Assembly (NCBI GenBank): GCA_022813625.1 | Contig: JAKLMB010000014.1 | Location: 248,001 to 312,000, forward strand | From: Aaosphaeria pasadenensis | Taxonomy: Eukaryota; Ascomycota; Dothideomycetes; Pleosporales | Direction of reading: 5' to 3' | Length of the DNA: 64,000 nt | Program-made: the position numbers and the translations under genes | In this document: piece by piece, positions 34,012 through 46,685 of the stretch | How positions within the stretch are numbered: position 1 is the first letter of the stretch | Layout: every line of letters starts with the position of its first letter | Notes under the pieces: model-generated | Databases searched by the model: none | Told to the model about the DNA's origin: nothing | Seen by the model: the letters and a program-made list of their open reading frames with translations, nothing else

Positions 34012-35490
34012 TGCTATCGAGAGAAGAGAAATGCACACGAGATTCCAATAACGTCAACCCCCCGGGGCATCTCCATTTTATAACATTGCCGTTATCTTTG
34101 AATTTTACGACAGCGTTATCTCATATGCCGGCCCAGCACGAATTCCAGTACGAGAAATCAAGTAGTAACAAGCCTAACAAGCACACGCCGAAGCTTGGTT
34201 GGCTGGCTGGGCATGATAGTTTCTTCGAGGCGCTGGTTGGACATTTTGCGACTGCTGGATTTGGGTGAGGGATTTTTGGATTTCCAACTGTCGCTGGAGG
34301 GGGTGGCTAAGCCACCTGTGACAGAATATCGCGCAGTTGTCGCCGTTAGCTTGGAAAACCCGACGATCACATGGATGAATATTCGTATAAGAGAAAAAAG
34401 AAAGGAGAGGAAGGAAGAGATAAGAGAACAAAACACAAAACTCGGTGCAGAGATAAAAAAAAAGCAGGATCAACTACAAGAGCAAACCCAAGGCGAGAAT
34501 AACCTACGATTTCGACTCCCATTAAAGAGGTGGCATACAAAGGCCCGGAAAGACAGCATATACTAAACGCCCATAAGACACAAGCGAGAGCCAAACATGC
34601 TTATTTCCCAAACAGCGGGAACTAGTCGATCGCGGAGAACATTGCACCAATCGTAAAGCATCTCACCTGCGTCCGGGGATTAGAGTTGCAAGGTCCACGC
34701 TCTGATCGACCTGGGATTATTTGGGTATGAGACGCTGGATACATGATGGAATGACACACTATTTATCACTGGCGTGTGAATGTTTGATTTGAAGAACGTG
34801 AATACCGATGAGGGGGAGTGCACATCATTGGGGCTGTACTTTGCTTTGCAGTGGACAGTCAGTAACGACCCGTCGTCAAATTGGGATGCTGCTAGTTTGT
34901 ATTCTCTTGGTGTAAAAAAGCAAGGTTACTCTCAGATCGATTCCAGGGAGATGTGTTTGATGAACACTTTTGAATCTTCACGATAGGCTGGGAGTGTGCA
35001 CTTTCCAGTTTCTACGACGGTCTAAGAAAGAGAGAAACGGCCGCTACCCTTGACGACTAGTATTAACAGGAGTTGCCTAACAGACACGATCTTTACCTTA
35101 AAGAGCAGCCTTCCCGGAACGCGCTGCAGAGAACCGAAACCAGCGGAAATTCGCTCGGCGTAAGTACTTGTTACGCTGCCAACTTAAAGGAATGGTCATT
35201 TCATAAGGCAACTTAGTTTAGCTTGTTATTGATACAATGAATCCTCGCTTTGAGGTTCGGGTATGTCGCTAAGGGGTATGCGCATGGCTGGTCAAGTCGC
35301 TAATAGTACAGACAAAAAAAAAGGAATGAAAAGGAATACCCAGAATTCTGTCCAACGCTTTTCAAACAAAGTGGCCTAATGCGGCCTCGAACCATGCTAA
35401 TCCATTAGATCCTTCATAATGCATATCCCCAAACGCCTCCCAATGGCTAGCTAAAAATGAACTCAACTGATGGAGTAAACGACATTTCGA
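34012..35490. other. intergenic, one weak small frame
   Basis: A + strand frame from ATG 34125 to 34268 (47 codons, with KLGWLAGHDSFFEALVGHFA) looks somewhat coding, but I could not extend it with splice sites and do not call it. The rest has no gene. The 3' end of the rhodopsin-like gene is at 35491. Confidence 0.35.
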
Positions 35491-36618
35491 TCAAGGCACT
35501 CTATGGTCCACTTCAACAGTCGTCACGCCGCCCTTCATACCCTTCCTTTCCTTCCTGGCCAGACGATCCGAATGTACTGAATCAACAAGGTCTGAGTTAT
35601 CCGAGTTGGGGGTATGTTGGCGCTCGGGGAGGGACAGGACGAAACTGGGCTTGCTCATGTTGACGCGGCTGGCCAGCAATCCGAATTGGTGGAGCATTCG
35701 CTCGGCAGGCGCTTTGAGGGGAGCCAAGCAGGCTGCGATGATACCTAGGAGCACCTCGAGCATGCACCACATGGACATCATGACGGTAGATGATAGGAGA
35801 TCCCCTGCAAATGTCTTGTCGGAGATACCCATCCTATACGCGGCGATGGCAGCCGCGACCAGACCCATGGCCATCAGGCAGCAAATGAGGATCTTCTCGC
35901 GGATCGAACGGTGCAGGGTTCGGATCAGATGGATGGGTAGTAGGGCGAGAATAACATCGATCGCAACGAGAATGCCTGCTTCAGTCAGTATTAAGTGCAG
36001 ATAATAGGCACACGAAACTTACTATTGGCGGTCCAGCCAAAGATGAGCACATATTTCCGAGGCCAGCATCGGATGTCGTAGACAGGCTCCCAATTCGCGC
36101 GCAGAGGCATGCAGTTGAAGAACTGGAATATCATGTGGCCGATGTAGGTTAGGATCTGTATGGCGATGATTGTCCACAGGGTCCATTTCCAGGCTCGGTC
36201 AGGGCTAAGTCGCAGCAGCGACGAAGCAATCGACAGACGAACGAGAGCGATTGCGAGGATCCATAAGACCTGGGTGACGAAATTTAATTTGAAGACGAGG
36301 ACGATGTCCTTCGGCGCAACATATGCAGTGTGATGGCCCCATCCGTGAGATCCAGAGGCTGCGGAAATACCAAAGTTTACTGTGCACAAAAACTGTCCAT
36401 GCCGTCAGTATTTCGAAATAGAATTTGTGTGACTGTCTTACAGTTCCTATCAAAATCAAATAATCATCTATGCGTAGGAGGAATTTTGGGCGGATCCGGG
36501 AGTAGAGCCGCGCGCCGCAGAGGCCAATTGCAAGGAGCGTGAAGACACCGGTCACGCCCAAGAACGTTGGCGCGAAGTTCGTGTCAGGAGGAGGGGGTCC
36601 ATCTAGGATACCCATCAT
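35491..36618 (-). CDS. fungal rhodopsin-like (Fung_rhodopsin/SAT4-type) membrane protein
   Basis: Exons 36618-36442, 36392-36023 and 35978-35491 encode 344 residues. Intron 1 (49 nt, gtaaga .. acag) joins ILIGT to FLCTVNFG. Intron 2 (44 or 47 nt, gtaagt) ends in gaagcag, so either of two acceptors three bases apart could be used (adding or dropping one residue). About seven hydrophobic segments, the Asp-Asp-Tyr after the second (RIDDYLILIG), and a Ser/Asp-rich cytoplasmic tail are typical of the large fungal rhodopsin-domain family found near secondary-metabolite and effector genes. Its biochemical role is not known. Start chosen at the first of two adjacent ATGs. Confidence 0.85.
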
Positions 36619-38010
36619 GCGTTGCCTGTCTGTGAGGCCGAAAAGCAAATGCTAGAGTGTGCGTGCCAATATCGTCGAGGACGTAGGCAAATGTGAGTTA
36701 TCCCCACATTGACGGTCGGTGCGAGTGACAACGACAGTAGATCCCAGCTTCTGGGATGAACTGCTATGTATACTTTCTATCGACTGTCGTTGCGCACTCT
36801 CCTGGGAGTGTTTCTATTGAAGGCGTTCACCCAGTCAGAGTAGCCGAAGGCATTTGCGACAATAGGACCGCAGCTCCTTCGAGACGACTGTCAAAGATTT
36901 CATTGGTCGGTTTCAGCTGTTAGGATGGGAGCTAGACTTCAAAAGCGAATAAACTTTCGGTTCTGTCCTGTTACGGGAGCGGAAATTGTTCCCCAGCGGA
37001 AGCTATCAACCGGTCCGTCCGCCCTCGAACTACACGAACAATAAACTTTCTCAGCTTCACTACAAAGCAATGGCGACACCCAATGTTTAGGACAGAACGA
37101 GGATTGCCAAGGTGTGACAGGCTTGAAGGCTGCAGTGAGTTTGGAAAGAATGGGGAGGAGGATGGGAAAGATGTCGAACAAATGGATAAACTTTTACCGG
37201 AACCTGGTCCCCCTTCCGCGTCCGCGTCGTGTATGACTCGTTTAGGTCATTCCAAGCAATTTCGTTGCGGCGAAGAGATCAATGCAGACCCCGAATAGGC
37301 ATAGATAGCCCCTGAGATGATATAGCCGACATCCCCGTTTACTCGATGGAGGGGCACGAGCAGCATCATGGCTGAGCAGTTCAAAACTTGTACGAAATCC
37401 GGTAACACATCGTACCATACTCAGGAACTGCAATTGCGCAAGCATGGGAACATGTGGAGATGTGAAAGTCGTCATACGCCGTCAATTCTTTGGCGTATCC
37501 GCACCCTGTGTCTCGACTCTGGAACTGCTAATAATAGTGAACTTCATTGGCGCAAACATGCAAAGCGAGATGAACTCTGTAATCAGGAATAATCAGCCGC
37601 ACATGAGGAGTGTTGACCCTGGGCGGTACATGATTCTTCAATATTATAAGTATCGCAAGAAAGGAAGCAAAGAGCTGCACATCGTACCACCAGCTGCGAT
37701 CAATCCTGGACATTCACCAAGACCCCTACATAATAAATAAGCCGACGTCAGCTGCAGAGATCATCCCTTTCGACAGATACTTTACATGAAGATTCTCCAG
37801 CAGTGTCAGTTAAGTAACGATATCAACATCAAGAATGGAATGAACGGAATCAACATAATGCACATTCGGTAACTGTGGGCAGAGATCAGGAAATGAAGTT
37901 TAGAAGAGTGTCTGATTGCTTTATCATTATTGTATGTACAGGTGCATCAGTTCATTTGTGTCGTCCACTTTGTCTCCATCACGGAAAGAATCCCCGTTTG
38001 TCCCCTACCA
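36619..38010. other. intergenic, nothing seen
   Basis: Short frames on both strands, none with a recognisable motif. Confidence 0.45.
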
Positions 38011-39026
38011 TCAGGGCCAGTCCAAGAAATAATCAATACCATCAGCCAACGCGTTTCCACCCAAAGCTGCGTGGTAACTGAATGGATAAGTATGCAATTC
38101 AGTGTGTCTTAGATTCGGGCTTTTCTTGATTTCGTTGAACAGTTTGTTGCTCAGGTCTGCCGTCTTCAATGAAGAAAGAAAGGCCTTCCTGGTCTCAAAC
38201 GCTGCCTGTGTCTCTGTTCTCCTCTTCTTCGGCGCCTGTTCCAGGGCACCATAGCTGAGTTGGAATGCTGGCTTCGTTTTCTTTGGCTTGACGGCCTTGT
38301 AGAGAGGGCTGTTTTTCGAGAAGATATATTCGTTGTTCCAGATTAGGTACGGTGATGCGCTGAGGTAGACGTCGAAGAGATCAGGATTGCTGAGAAGTGC
38401 ATATAGAACAAAGAGGCCGCCGAATGAGTGTCCATAGATGCCGTCGCGGTGGAAGTCAACATTAGGGAAGTAACCGTGGATCCAAGGCCGGAGAACATTA
38501 TCGAGGAAGGTAATAAAAGCATCCGCGCCTGATGGCACACCTGGGGCATCCTGCTGTGGTGGGCAAGTGGCGCAAACGGGCATTTGATAGTCGTAGTACC
38601 GGCCATCCGAGTAAGGGGAGTCCGGCTGGAGCTTGGGATATCCGATGCTCACAACGATTGTGTCCGGTTGACCGAACTCCACGGGCCGACGCTTGCGGAA
38701 GGCTTCGGTGGCTGTATGGGCCAGCGCGTTTCCATCGAGAACGTAGCTGTGGAAATGTCAATAAAGTTTCGCGTAGGATTTGCCCCTGACAAGCACGTGT
38801 CAAGGCCGCAGAGGTGATTATGGCGCAACGTGAGGGTGGCTTACAGAGTTTCAACGGAACTGTCGACATTTCTTGATGTCCAGTTCAGTGGCCACGAGAC
38901 TTGAACCTGGTACTCCCATGTGCCGTTGGAGACATTCCAGTACGCGATGTTTGGGAGAACAGTAGCAGGGAAAGCCTCCACTAAGGGGTTGAACGACCAC
39001 GCGCCGACGGATGATAGAAGCGACAT
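38011..39026 (-). CDS. IroE/Fes-type esterase, possible siderophore esterase
   Basis: Exons 39026-38845 and 38746-38011 encode 305 residues. The 98-nt intron (gtaagc .. ttgac .. ccacag) joins VETL to YVLDGNALAHT. The nucleophile is Ser168 in GIYGHSFGGLF, and the catalytic His is probably His286 in FSYHAALGG. The order YVLDGN, VSIGYP, GHSFGG, YLSASPYLIWNN is that of the esterase-D-like family, which includes bacterial IroE/Fes and fungal triacetylfusarinine C esterases that open ferric siderophores to release iron. There is no convincing signal peptide, which fits intracellular siderophore hydrolysis. No siderophore synthesis or transport gene is visible here, so the substrate is a family-based guess. 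Confidence 0.8.
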
Positions 39027-42000
39027 GATGAAAGGAATCTCACTTGCGTATCTTCAAACGCTGATCCAAGATGATGGGTCTCGTTGAAACCTTATGAGCC
39101 TTGAAGATACCGGCGCGCTGGCTCACTATTTCAACTAACCACGGTCTTCCCAGCACGACGCCTCCTAAGAGCGGTGAAGAGGGCCAGAACAGAATGAACC
39201 GTTCTTTGGGGCGGGGTGATTGTTCTGTCAACTGTGATCCAAGGCGGTTATGCATGCCGCCGAACGCTTGCGCACGGGGTAAACCACTCGGAACAGTTAA
39301 GATCGAAGCTTCGATCGCTCTGCTTGTCCAATTGAAGGTTCTCGCCTCGGCACTTAACATACATTCTAACAGACTTCGAGTTAGTTCCCGCCCATGCAAT
39401 GCCGAACATGAGGTTGCCAATGCTTGAGAACCATCGTGGCGGTCCTGTTTTGGGGGATTATCAAATCAGCTTGTAGCGATAGCGAGGGTATGATGCGTGA
39501 GCTGAGTCAAGAATACAAAAAACACGCAAATGTGCGCCGCATTCTGGGTTCGAGAATAGGGCAAAAGGTAGTCCTCGCTTGCACCTGGGGCGGAGTACTG
39601 GCTGTGAACGATGTTTGTCGACATGCTTGCAAGCTATCGAAAATTTACCAACAGAGCGGGAAAGCGGGGCATATCATGCAAATGTCCAGTAATTGCAAGA
39701 CATCGCGATGTCCTGGTCATCGATTGCGCGAATGAGGTATCAGCTACATCGGAGGGAATAGGCCGAATAAGCAAGGTACCGAGTCATGCATAGCGTGATG
39801 AGGGGTTTCGCCCCTCGACTGCATGGGAAGCAATAATGTAGAACAATCAGAAACCAGGAAACTGAAGATGACAGGCGCTTGACGCGCCGTCGCTTAAGAT
39901 TCGTCCAGTCGATTTGTTTTGACATATTGTATTGATGCATCGTGAAGAGTTGCTCACTAAGATGTGGGCATGTCAACCTGCGTGGCACAGCCATGGTGAC
40001 GAAGACGTTAACTACTTAACCGAGCTTTCATCACGGCGTCCTACTAAGCAGCACGGTCCAGATTCACAATTGTTGACATGACTTTGCTTCTTGGCTGTGT
40101 AGGTTCTCTCCCTTCCAGAACGGATCTCTTTACTCGATAGACTACTACTTCCAGCAATATGTCCGACCGCTACGCTTTCAGTCTTCCAGAAGGGTTTCCA
40201 GGAAGCCTCGATCGGGACAGGAATCACAAAATGCCCCAATGGCAAGATGTATCCCGCCACAAACATCATACCAAACAAGAAACCGAAGCTCAGTCCCAAG
40301 AGACAGCACGATACTATCACCAACATTGGCAACTAGAGCGAGATTGATCATCTTTACTCTGTCAAGGTACAAATGTCCAGAACAAACTCGCTACACATGC
40401 CTGGGGACTATGTTCTAGTGGCGCATGCAGTTGGGAAAGTCTCGTAGGCGCTGAGAAGTCGAGAACTCAGCTTGTCAAGTCTGTAGATGTATGTATCCAT
40501 TAATAATTTATTCCCCATTAAGCTTGAGTACATATGGCTCTGCATTCTTTGATAGCGTTGCTCTTGAGGCCGGACATCGGGGCTTTCTTGTGCACGATTC
40601 TGCCATGGGCTGGATACGTCAACCCATGCTCTAATCAAGCACGCAAGATGGAAGTCTAGAATATGTCTGACTCGATTGCACCTCAGGGCATTTTCTATGC
40701 ACCTCGTTTAGATATGAGTACCTACGTGGGCAACGTGATGAACAAGTCTTCTGTACTCCGTACAGAGAACACCATATTGAACGACAATACTGGAAGCAAG
40801 TCTATCAATCTCCAGACTCTACGCAAGGCCAAGTATCGCATAGATTATAATCAATTTAGTCGCGCGGGTCGGTCGCGGAGATTGACGCTGACGAACGAGT
40901 CGCGAGGATCTGAGCGCGCGCCGAATTTGCCGGTATCCCTGGAACGGAAGATGCCTTTCTCAGTCTTGTTCTGTGCGTTTACTAGAAAGCCCATACCTAT
41001 CTCCTAGACTAGGTAGACAGCTTTCCATTATTGACCAGAGCGCAGATTAAAAGCTTGGATGGTTACTATCTTTTCAGACAACAATAGAAACGTTCCACTC
41101 TGAGCACAGCATCGCACCACGACTTCTGGGGCATGGTAAAGCCTGAGTTCACTCCACCCGCAATTACAGCTTCGACCAGCTTGCACCATTGGGTCGACAA
41201 ATGTCTTTTCACAGCAACTTTATCATGAACATCACTTCTCAGGCTATTCGAATGTTTCTAGAAATGAATGATTCAAGTATCTAGCTACAGCTACACTCTT
41301 AACCAGGAAATACATGTGTTCAATGAGCCCTCGATCATGCAACACTCCCGAGACTCGGTTCCCAGTACCCTATGACTCGCACCAAACCGTGTACAATACT
41401 TGCCCTTGTCGCGCCACGATAAAATTCTCGCATCCTTTGAATTGGAAGGCTGCCTACGTTCAACGACACTGGTTCGGCTGGTGCATGCTACATCCGCCCA
41501 CGGTAGTTGGCGGGCTGAAGATGCTGTTGATGGCCTTGAGGGCAAAGGTAAACGAAGTGCCACAAGCTCCACTCATGTGTAAACATAGTCTACTGGCGCG
41601 AACCATTGTTGTCTATTCGGGCCGTATGGCATACTTGTAAGAATATCTGCATGATCTTCGCCACGGGCTCATGCATGGCTTCCGCGTGTCGCTTCTATCT
41701 ACCACGTTGCGCTACGCCAAAACCTTCTCACTTACAACTGCTTGTGGAGGTTAAATACCAATTCAGTTAACCTATCGCCAACCGAACGACTTCTGAACTG
41801 CTTCCTAGCTAGGCTTTCCCGGACCGATCAATTTACTAATTACCCCAACTGTTTGGTAGCGATCGAGCAGTGTGGAACACCGAGCTTTGTCGCTTTCACC
41901 TGGCAGCTGCAGAGCGACCTTCTAGAACTTGCTGCTCCATACTCTTGGTTCAATCGTTGCAAGCAAATGCGGAATAGTTCCACCAAGTTTTCGGATTCAT

Positions 42001-42144
42001 TTCAACATTGACTTTCGTATTTCAATCTCCAAGAAAGTATGTATGCCTTAAATCTTGACCATTGGCTTAGGCAGTCTATTTTCTCGGTCGAGTCATGTAT
42101 ACTCAATTGGTCTATTAAAGGGGAGAGGCGTGTGTATGTACAAC
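39027..42144. other. 3.1-kb stretch with no confident gene
   Basis: On the - strand, frames at 40638-40408 (EQRYQRMQSHMYSSLMGNK) and 40332-40012 (LVIVSCCLLGLSFGFLFGMM, one or two membrane spans) look partly coding, but I could not join them with plausible splice sites. They may be a decayed membrane-protein gene. Nothing else stands out. Confidence 0.35.
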
Positions 42145-44511
42145 TTATACAGCCAACTCGGCTTCCGCTTCTTCGGCTTTCCCAACAATTACATCCCTTT
42201 CCATGGTGGTATAAATCCCTTTCCTAACGAAGTCATCCGCAAGGCTTGTCACAGCCTTCACAAATTCCACATGTGAAGCAAATGGCGCCTGGTCCCAAAG
42301 CAAGTCCAGGAACGTCGGCCCATCACTACCAGGCGACGAAACGCCCTCAACTGGCACATCATATTTCGGCAGCCCATCGTTACGTTTCCGATTGGGAACC
42401 GAGGTGTTGATAGAACCAAATACCACGTCCGGTTCAACGCGGCGGAAGTAGCTCGAGACGGCCTGGTCGTCGCTAATGTGGTAAGGCCGGGCGGTCAATT
42501 TGCGCGACGCCGTGGTGAAAATAGGGTCGCCATTGGCTGTTTTGCTTTCAGAAAAAATGGCAGCACGTGAATAGTCGCCATCAAGCTTCAAGTATTGGTA
42601 GAGCGACAGTTCCCAAAAGCTACCATTGCCCTCGGGCTTCCCCAAGAGTTGGAGCAGGATCGGTCCCCACATGATAGCTTGAGTATCTGGACGATCTAGT
42701 GCGCGCTCGAGCCTGACGCTGAATTGCATGTCTACTTGAATTACATCGCCTGTTTTCCACTCTCGGCTCAGGGTGAAGTATGTTCCAGGCTTGGCCGGTA
42801 ATCCAGATGGGCTTTCTCCATTTATGGTGACATTGAAACCCTTGCGTACCCAAGCCGGCACACGCAGGTTGATGTCCAAATGGCCTTCTCCCGTAACTGT
42901 GAACTTGACTGAGTCTTTGCGTGGGAAACTTGTTTCCTGTTTAATGGTGAAGCCCTTGTCCCCCCAAGCCAGAGTTGATGGAACGTAGAGGTTCACCCAA
43001 AGTGTAGAACTGTCAGCTGAGTGGAAGTACACAGTCTCTTGGTACTTAGTATGGCTCTCTAACCCTGTGCCTCCACAGCAGGTTCCAGTGTTTCCAAATT
43101 CACGGACCGATCCCGGGGAAAGGGGTTGGAAATATGTCAGCTGCGGATCGCTGTTATCGGACGTGTCCGCGCGGGAACCAGGGATCATGTTGAACAAACC
43201 ACGTTCGTAGTTGTCCATGTATGCCGCATCTTGATTGTGTAAGAACAAGTTGCGGCCCAATTTGAGCATGTTATATGTTGTACACGTTTCCGCGCCTTCA
43301 TGCGCAATTGCGTTGGCGATGTTACCCCGGTTTTGGAAGAGTTCTGGATTGCTATCGGCACCTGGAAAGGTACCCCCTGTTCCACCGCTAGCGAACTCAC
43401 GATGGGGTACTATCCAGCCATGGAAATTCTTTGCAGCATCAAGATAGTCTTGCTCGCCACTCTGTTCGTAGATTCTCATGTACCCGAGAAATTGAGGAAC
43501 GTGGGTATTAGCATGTAGTCGTACAGCTCGTCGCCTGCCTGGCTTGTTTTCTGGTTTTACCACCAGAATGTCCTCATCCGCCACTGCAGCACCAAACAGC
43601 GATTCGCGATTGTCAAAGGCCTTAGCGGTAACCAAGTGGCGTGCATCTCCCGTCAATTCGTGTATTTCTGCAAACACCTCATTGGCGCCGCCAAATTCGC
43701 CGCCGATGTAGAGATCCCACATATAATTCAGATCATCCCTTGTCAGGTTGCCTTTGTAATTTGGGTGGTTCTTGTCTCCTACTGTCAACGCCAGATGCGC
43801 CCAGTCAGCCATCTTAACCACAACCTCGAGTGCCTGTGTGTTGTTGGTATTGTAATAGGCATCTAGCAAGCCTCGTATTATCTTATGTTGCGTATACCAA
43901 GGTGCCCAAGTATTGACTTTCGGATCACTTCCATAAACAGCAAACCGTGGTGGACCAAGTCGTAATACAGTATCTTCCGGGAGCGCACCCAAGTAGCCCG
44001 AATGTGTCGCGATCCAGTTATCCGCGCCTGAGCCTGGTTCTTTGCGCGCAGAAATTGCATCCTGGCAAGCGGCCAATTCTGCCACCATCCAATCGAGCTT
44101 GGCCTTGAAGATATCTTCTCCTAATTCGGCGTATGCTTGGGATAGAGCGGTCATGAAATGGCCTGTCCAATGTCCGCTGAGAAGGCCGCCTTCTTCCCAG
44201 CCTCCAGGCACTTCAATCCCCGCCGGATTAGGCCGACCAGCTTGTTGATTAAATAGTATCAGAAACCTCCGCTCGTCGTAGCCGCGCAGGAACGACTTGA
44301 TACGATCACGCTTCTCTTGAAATAAGCCGTCCCCTAGCCGGACCTGGTCAAGGCGGAAGGGCCGTATTGAAGCTGTTGATTCTGCCAACATATCTGCCCG
44401 AATTTCATGAACATGCGCTGTTGGTATGGCACCAGCTATTGAGACTGCTGCCCATATACAGGCGACGGTCGCGCGAAGCGAAGGCATGACTATGGTCTGT
44501 TTAGAGGACAT
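42145..44511 (-). CDS. secreted DUF1680/GH127-type glycoside hydrolase
   Basis: A single exon of 788 residues (ATG 44511; a second ATG at residue 9 gives the better signal peptide, MPSLRATVACIWAAVSIAGA). The family comprises beta-L-arabinofuranosidases with a zinc-bound cysteine nucleophile. The expected ligands are present: Glu408 and Cys410 in GAETCTTY, and Cys478-Cys479 in GTCCGGTGLESH. The CCxGTG form resembles the GH146 and plant DUF1680 branch more than the CCPPN form of classical GH127, so the specificity may differ. A C-terminal beta-rich domain follows. It probably acts outside the cell on arabinose-containing plant glycans. It opens a run of four glycoside hydrolases up to 56.4 kb. 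Confidence 0.9.
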   Translation of the reverse strand: MSSKQTIVMPSLRATVACIWAAVSIAGAIPTAHVHEIRADMLAESTASIRPFRLDQVRLGDGLFQEKRDRIKSFLRGYDERRFLILFNQQAGRPNPAGIEVPGGWEEGGLLSGHWTGHFMTALSQAYAELGEDIFKAKLDWMVAELAACQDAISARKEPGSGADNWIATHSGYLGALPEDTVLRLGPPRFAVYGSDPKVNTWAPWYTQHKIIRGLLDAYYNTNNTQALEVVVKMADWAHLALTVGDKNHPNYKGNLTRDDLNYMWDLYIGGEFGGANEVFAEIHELTGDARHLVTAKAFDNRESLFGAAVADEDILVVKPENKPGRRRAVRLHANTHVPQFLGYMRIYEQSGEQDYLDAAKNFHGWIVPHREFASGGTGGTFPGADSNPELFQNRGNIANAIAHEGAETCTTYNMLKLGRNLFLHNQDAAYMDNYERGLFNMIPGSRADTSDNSDPQLTYFQPLSPGSVREFGNTGTCCGGTGLESHTKYQETVYFHSADSSTLWVNLYVPSTLAWGDKGFTIKQETSFPRKDSVKFTVTGEGHLDINLRVPAWVRKGFNVTINGESPSGLPAKPGTYFTLSREWKTGDVIQVDMQFSVRLERALDRPDTQAIMWGPILLQLLGKPEGNGSFWELSLYQYLKLDGDYSRAAIFSESKTANGDPIFTTASRKLTARPYHISDDQAVSSYFRRVEPDVVFGSINTSVPNRKRNDGLPKYDVPVEGVSSPGSDGPTFLDLLWDQAPFASHVEFVKAVTSLADDFVRKGIYTTMERDVIVGKAEEAEAELAV

Positions 44512-46685
44512 CGGTCATCACGTGATGACGTGATTAAGATCAGCGATATTTACCTGCTATCGCTCCTTACGATTGTCTCCTTGGAGTCACTCAATCCTGG
44601 ATTGCCCAATAACTAGGCCTTTGGCCATTGCTAAGGTTGTGGCATTCTCAAAGCTATATCTTGGGATCATGAAGGTTGACGATCCTGACGTACAAGCAAT
44701 TGCCGTACCTGCGCCAGTCCAACATCGGCATTCGAAATGCACTGTAACGGTAGGCTTGCATCGCTTCCTGTGGCCTCCACCCGATATCCCCAGACTGACT
44801 GGTGGCATTCATTTGGCCGTTGGAGCAGTGATTGACAATGAGGGGTTACCCCACATATTCTGTTCATTAACCGCCCTCGTCTAATCCGTATCCAGATAAG
44901 TAGCATGATATGTTACGAGTGGCGACTATCAATTGCTTTAGATAGAAGGAGAATAAGTCGTTTCAACAAATTCGAATCAAAAGCAGGAAATTCTACGACT
45001 TTTAGTTTATTTGGGGATTGCTCAACTTGGCCACACAACTAAGAACATGGCCACCCGTGCTTGATCAGTGTCTTTCCAGCGCGAGAGCATCAACAGTTGA
45101 AGTTTTATAATGGAAGGTAGTATCTAAAGAGCGGGGCATCAGATCTCGTGTTTCCTTACGACTTAACCTCGGATTTTCTTTCGACATCGGTCAACATTGA
45201 TCCGACAGAATATTGACTTTAATCTGAATAAGAACGTGAATTGTATGCATATACGTATGTAGAACTAGTTCTGTCATGTAAAAAAAAATTGATGCATGTA
45301 TACCGTATATAACATTTAGTAATAGAAACTCTGAATTTGGAGGTTAGGATGAAGTCTCACGTACCTGGATCACTAGTCCTTGCTCCTCAGCTGTTGATGC
45401 TGATACTTACGACTATTATATTTCCATGTTTTAAACTACACTATATGAATTATATTCAAGAAGCAGGTACACCTACCTATTTTAAGTTATCTATATCCAG
45501 AGTTTCATAGATAATTATAATCAAATAAGGTTAATATATAGCCAATACGACAACAATAACAAAACAGTCGCGGTTTGGTCTTGGTGTTGGGTTTGCACGT
45601 CGGATTTGCACCATTTCATTCTGTGATGCCTATCGGGCTCTAGAAATGATCGAGGGCTCGTTCACCTCATACTTTAGGCCATATTTGTTGTTTCGTCGGT
45701 TCACTCTCTAATTATCGAGGTGTAGGCTGGGGAACAAGAACTTGATCGAGACACCGTCAAGAGATAGCAACCTGCGATGGAGGGTCAGTCATCTGCAGCT
45801 AACGCAGAGCGGGCTAGCTGCGCATTCAGGCGGAAAGATACCAGTGCGGTATCTTTGATGTCCAAACATATCGTTCAGTGTGAATGAAGTGTGAATGTTT
45901 ACTCACGAGTTGTGGTCACAGCCAGTATTCAGATAGGATTTGACCTTTCGCAGATTCGGAGATGAAGTCCGCTCCGAAGGCGGAAGCTTGGCGCTCCGAA
46001 AGCGCCAGCTTGGCATTTTACATTGTTGATTTCGTCTCTTGAGAAGCACAATTTCTCCTGTACTGAAGCACAACTTCTCCTACGCTGGATGCTCTCTGTG
46101 AAGGCCGTCATTTTAAGTCCTAGATATGTTCTCCAGGCCTTCAGGTTGTGACTTGGTGACGCAAGAATAGCAATTGTTCGGTGCGCGCTCTACTTCGTAC
46201 GCTGACTAGCAATGCACAAGCCCTGCAACCCAAGACCGTACCGTCTTTGCAGAAAAATCGAGCATCGGACTGAATGCCGACAAAGGCCCGCACTCTGCAG
46301 CATGAGTCTGGGGATCTCGTGGTGCTTCATCCCACAGATGAGATATCATCCCCTTCTTGGCGTGACAAGCAATTCATCATGCACCAATTCTGGCAGCTCG
46401 GTGCTACTTAGAGGTAGACCTGGACAGATAATAACCTGATCGGCAAAGAGGTCCACTCAAGTTAGCCTACGGCGAGTTTATTTCGTGATAAGCACACGAT
46501 AATGAAGATAACTAATCAATTATGACTGATATACCTCTTCACCAGTGTGAAAATATAAATGCGCTGTGAGTAGGAAAAGCTCGGCTTTCGGAACAGCCTC
46601 ACCACTGTCCAGAAACCTTCCTGTCCATCCAGAGACACTAAATGGCCAAGAACCGAACATCAGCTTCATCAATCTGTATCCAGTC
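44512..46685. other. 2.2-kb intergenic, AT-rich centre
   Basis: A + frame at 44573-44884 (KVDDPDVQAIAVPAPVQH) has some coding look but no ATG-led gene model. An imperfect hairpin lies near 45967-46012 (aagcttggcgct .. agcgccagctt), with a direct repeat gaagcacaa(t/c)ttctcct near 46040-46080. No gene called. Confidence 0.35.

Noticed and set aside
34125..34268. 47-codon + strand frame
   Set aside because: Short, with no motif and no supported extension.
40012..40638. Partly coding-looking - strand frames with a hydrophobic stretch
   Set aside because: No splice pair joins them and a stop lies between; kept only as a note on the gap.
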